Shown: piece after piece, positions 6,480 through 7,115 of the stretch
Layout of the letters: the number at the start of each line of letters is the position of its first letter
How positions within the stretch are numbered: position 1 is the first letter of the stretch
Origin: Alcaligenaceae bacterium
Lineage (GTDB): Bacteria > Pseudomonadota > Gammaproteobacteria > Burkholderiales > Burkholderiaceae
NCBI GenBank assembly: GCA_947372575.1
Contig: CANBUF010000092.1
Coordinates: 1-7,115 of the forward strand
Direction of reading: 5' to 3'
DNA length: 7,115 bases
The notes under the pieces: generated by a model
Seen by the model: the letters and a program-made list of their open reading frames with translations, nothing else
The model's database searches: none
What the model was told of the DNA's origin: nothing
Made by a program: the position numbers and the translations under genes

Positions 6480-7115
6480 TTAATCCTCTTTGCGCAAATG
6501 CGGGAACAGAATCACGTCGCGGATACTTGGGCTGTCGGTCAGTAACATCACCAGACGGTCGATCCCAATGCCACAACCGCCGGTAGGCGGCATGCCGTAT
6601 TCCAGCGCACGGATGTAATCTGCGTCGTAATACATCGCTTCTTCGTCACCAGCATCTTTGGCCGCGACTTGCGCATGAAAGCGCGCGGCCTGATCCTCGG
6701 GATCATTGAGCTCGGAAAAACCGTTGGCGATTTCGCGTCCGGTCATGAACAGCTCAAATCGCTCGGTAATACCAGGGCGCGTATCAGATTCGCGGGCGAG
6801 TGGTGAGACCTCGATGGGGTAGTCGATGATATAGGTCGGGTGCCAGAGCAGTGCTTCAGCGGTTTCTTCGAATAATGCGAGTTGCAGAGCACCGATGCCC
6901 GCACGTGCCAGATTCGGGGCTTGGACATCGACACCGCGTTTTTTGAGCTGTGTGCGGACAAATTCAATATCCGCGAGCTGGGCTTCGGTAAATTCAGGAA
7001 CGTGTTCAAGAATCGACTGAACGATCGTGCGGCGATGGAAAGGCTGCGACAGATCAAGCACGCGTTCCTGATAGGTCAGTGTCGCGCTCCCAGTTGCGTG
7101 GATCGCCGCTTGACG
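6480..7115 (-). CDS. lysS: Lysyl-tRNA synthetase, class II (C-terminal part; 5' end outside window)
   Basis: LysRS charges tRNA-Lys with lysine using ATP, in the cytoplasm. The open frame runs to the window edge and gives 211 C-terminal residues of a protein normally near 500. The GTG at 7061 is an internal valine ([11 protein letters not shown]), not a start: upstream codons continue in frame as [18 protein letters not shown]. Diagnostic segments, with residues counted from the window-edge codon, are [18 protein letters not shown] (91-108), [20 protein letters not shown] (120-139) and class II motif 3 [14 protein letters not shown] (179-192), followed by [12 protein letters not shown]. The N-terminal anticodon-binding OB fold and motifs 1 and 2 lie outside the window. 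Its TAA (6482-6480) abuts the MATE gene start in the same frame. Confidence 0.97.
   Translation of the reverse strand, partial: RQAAIHATGSATLTYQERVLDLSQPFHRRTIVQSILEHVPEFTEAQLADIEFVRTQLKKRGVDVQAPNLARAGIGALQLALFEETAEALLWHPTYIIDYPIEVSPLARESDTRPGITERFELFMTGREIANGFSELNDPEDQAARFHAQVAAKDAGDEEAMYYDADYIRALEYGMPPTGGCGIGIDRLVMLLTDSPSIRDVILFPHLRKED
6484..6489 (-). promoter_or_regulatory. Shine-Dalgarno AGAGGA within lysS that sets the MATE GTG start
   Basis: On the minus strand the final lysS codons (Lys-Glu-Asp) read AAAGAGGAT, placing AGAGGA 4 nt before the stop-adjacent GTG at 6479. This supports GTG as the real start and implies translational coupling with lysS. Confidence 0.65.

Noticed and set aside
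6480..7061. lysS read as a complete 193-residue gene starting at 7061
   Set aside because: The GTG is an internal Val codon; the frame stays open to the window edge and the protein lacks its N-terminal half only because of the window boundary.
1..7115. Mobile elements, CRISPR arrays, tRNA/rRNA genes, phage or defence genes
   Set aside because: Reading both strands showed no repeat arrays, inverted terminal repeats, transposase or integrase motifs or structural RNA signatures; nearly all bases are covered by identified genes.

Overview
The window is ordinary proteobacterial chromosome, moderately GC-rich by eye, and fully packed with housekeeping and metabolic genes. The isc gene order (iscU-iscA-hscB-hscA-fdx), the protein sequences and the flanking lysS suggest a betaproteobacterium, probably Burkholderiales and perhaps Alcaligenaceae-like. 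That placement is inference from the look of the proteins; there is no 16S rRNA or other strong marker here.

Layout. Bases 1-3371 (+ strand) hold the distal part of an ISC iron-sulfur cluster operon: the 3' end of iscU (scaffold), then iscA (A-type carrier), hscB (J-domain co-chaperone), hscA (specialised Hsp70) and fdx ([2Fe-2S] ferredoxin). The scaffold keeps its LPPVK chaperone-recognition motif, and every cysteine expected in IscU, IscA and Fdx is present, so the machinery looks intact. The small gene iscX, which follows fdx in E. coli, is not found. A 148-bp gap (3372-3519) follows, with no convincing terminator and only weak promoter-like signals. Bases 3520-5099 (+) hold a two-gene unit: a HpcH/HpaI-family class II aldolase and a hydroxypyruvate isomerase-family protein. 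These two could share a C3 intermediate (tartronate semialdehyde or hydroxypyruvate). Bases 5103-6479 (- strand) encode a MATE-family multidrug/toxin exporter, translated directly after the stop codon of lysS (6480-7115, -), of which only the C-terminal catalytic part is in the window.

Two in-frame gene junctions have zero spacing (iscA TAA|TTG hscB and lysS TAA|GTG MATE gene), and two convergent genes end only 3 bp apart (5099/5103). No mobile element, CRISPR array, tRNA, rRNA or integrated element was seen. I did not find evidence for an undescribed system. The best leads are the aldolase-isomerase pair and the tight lysS-MATE coupling.
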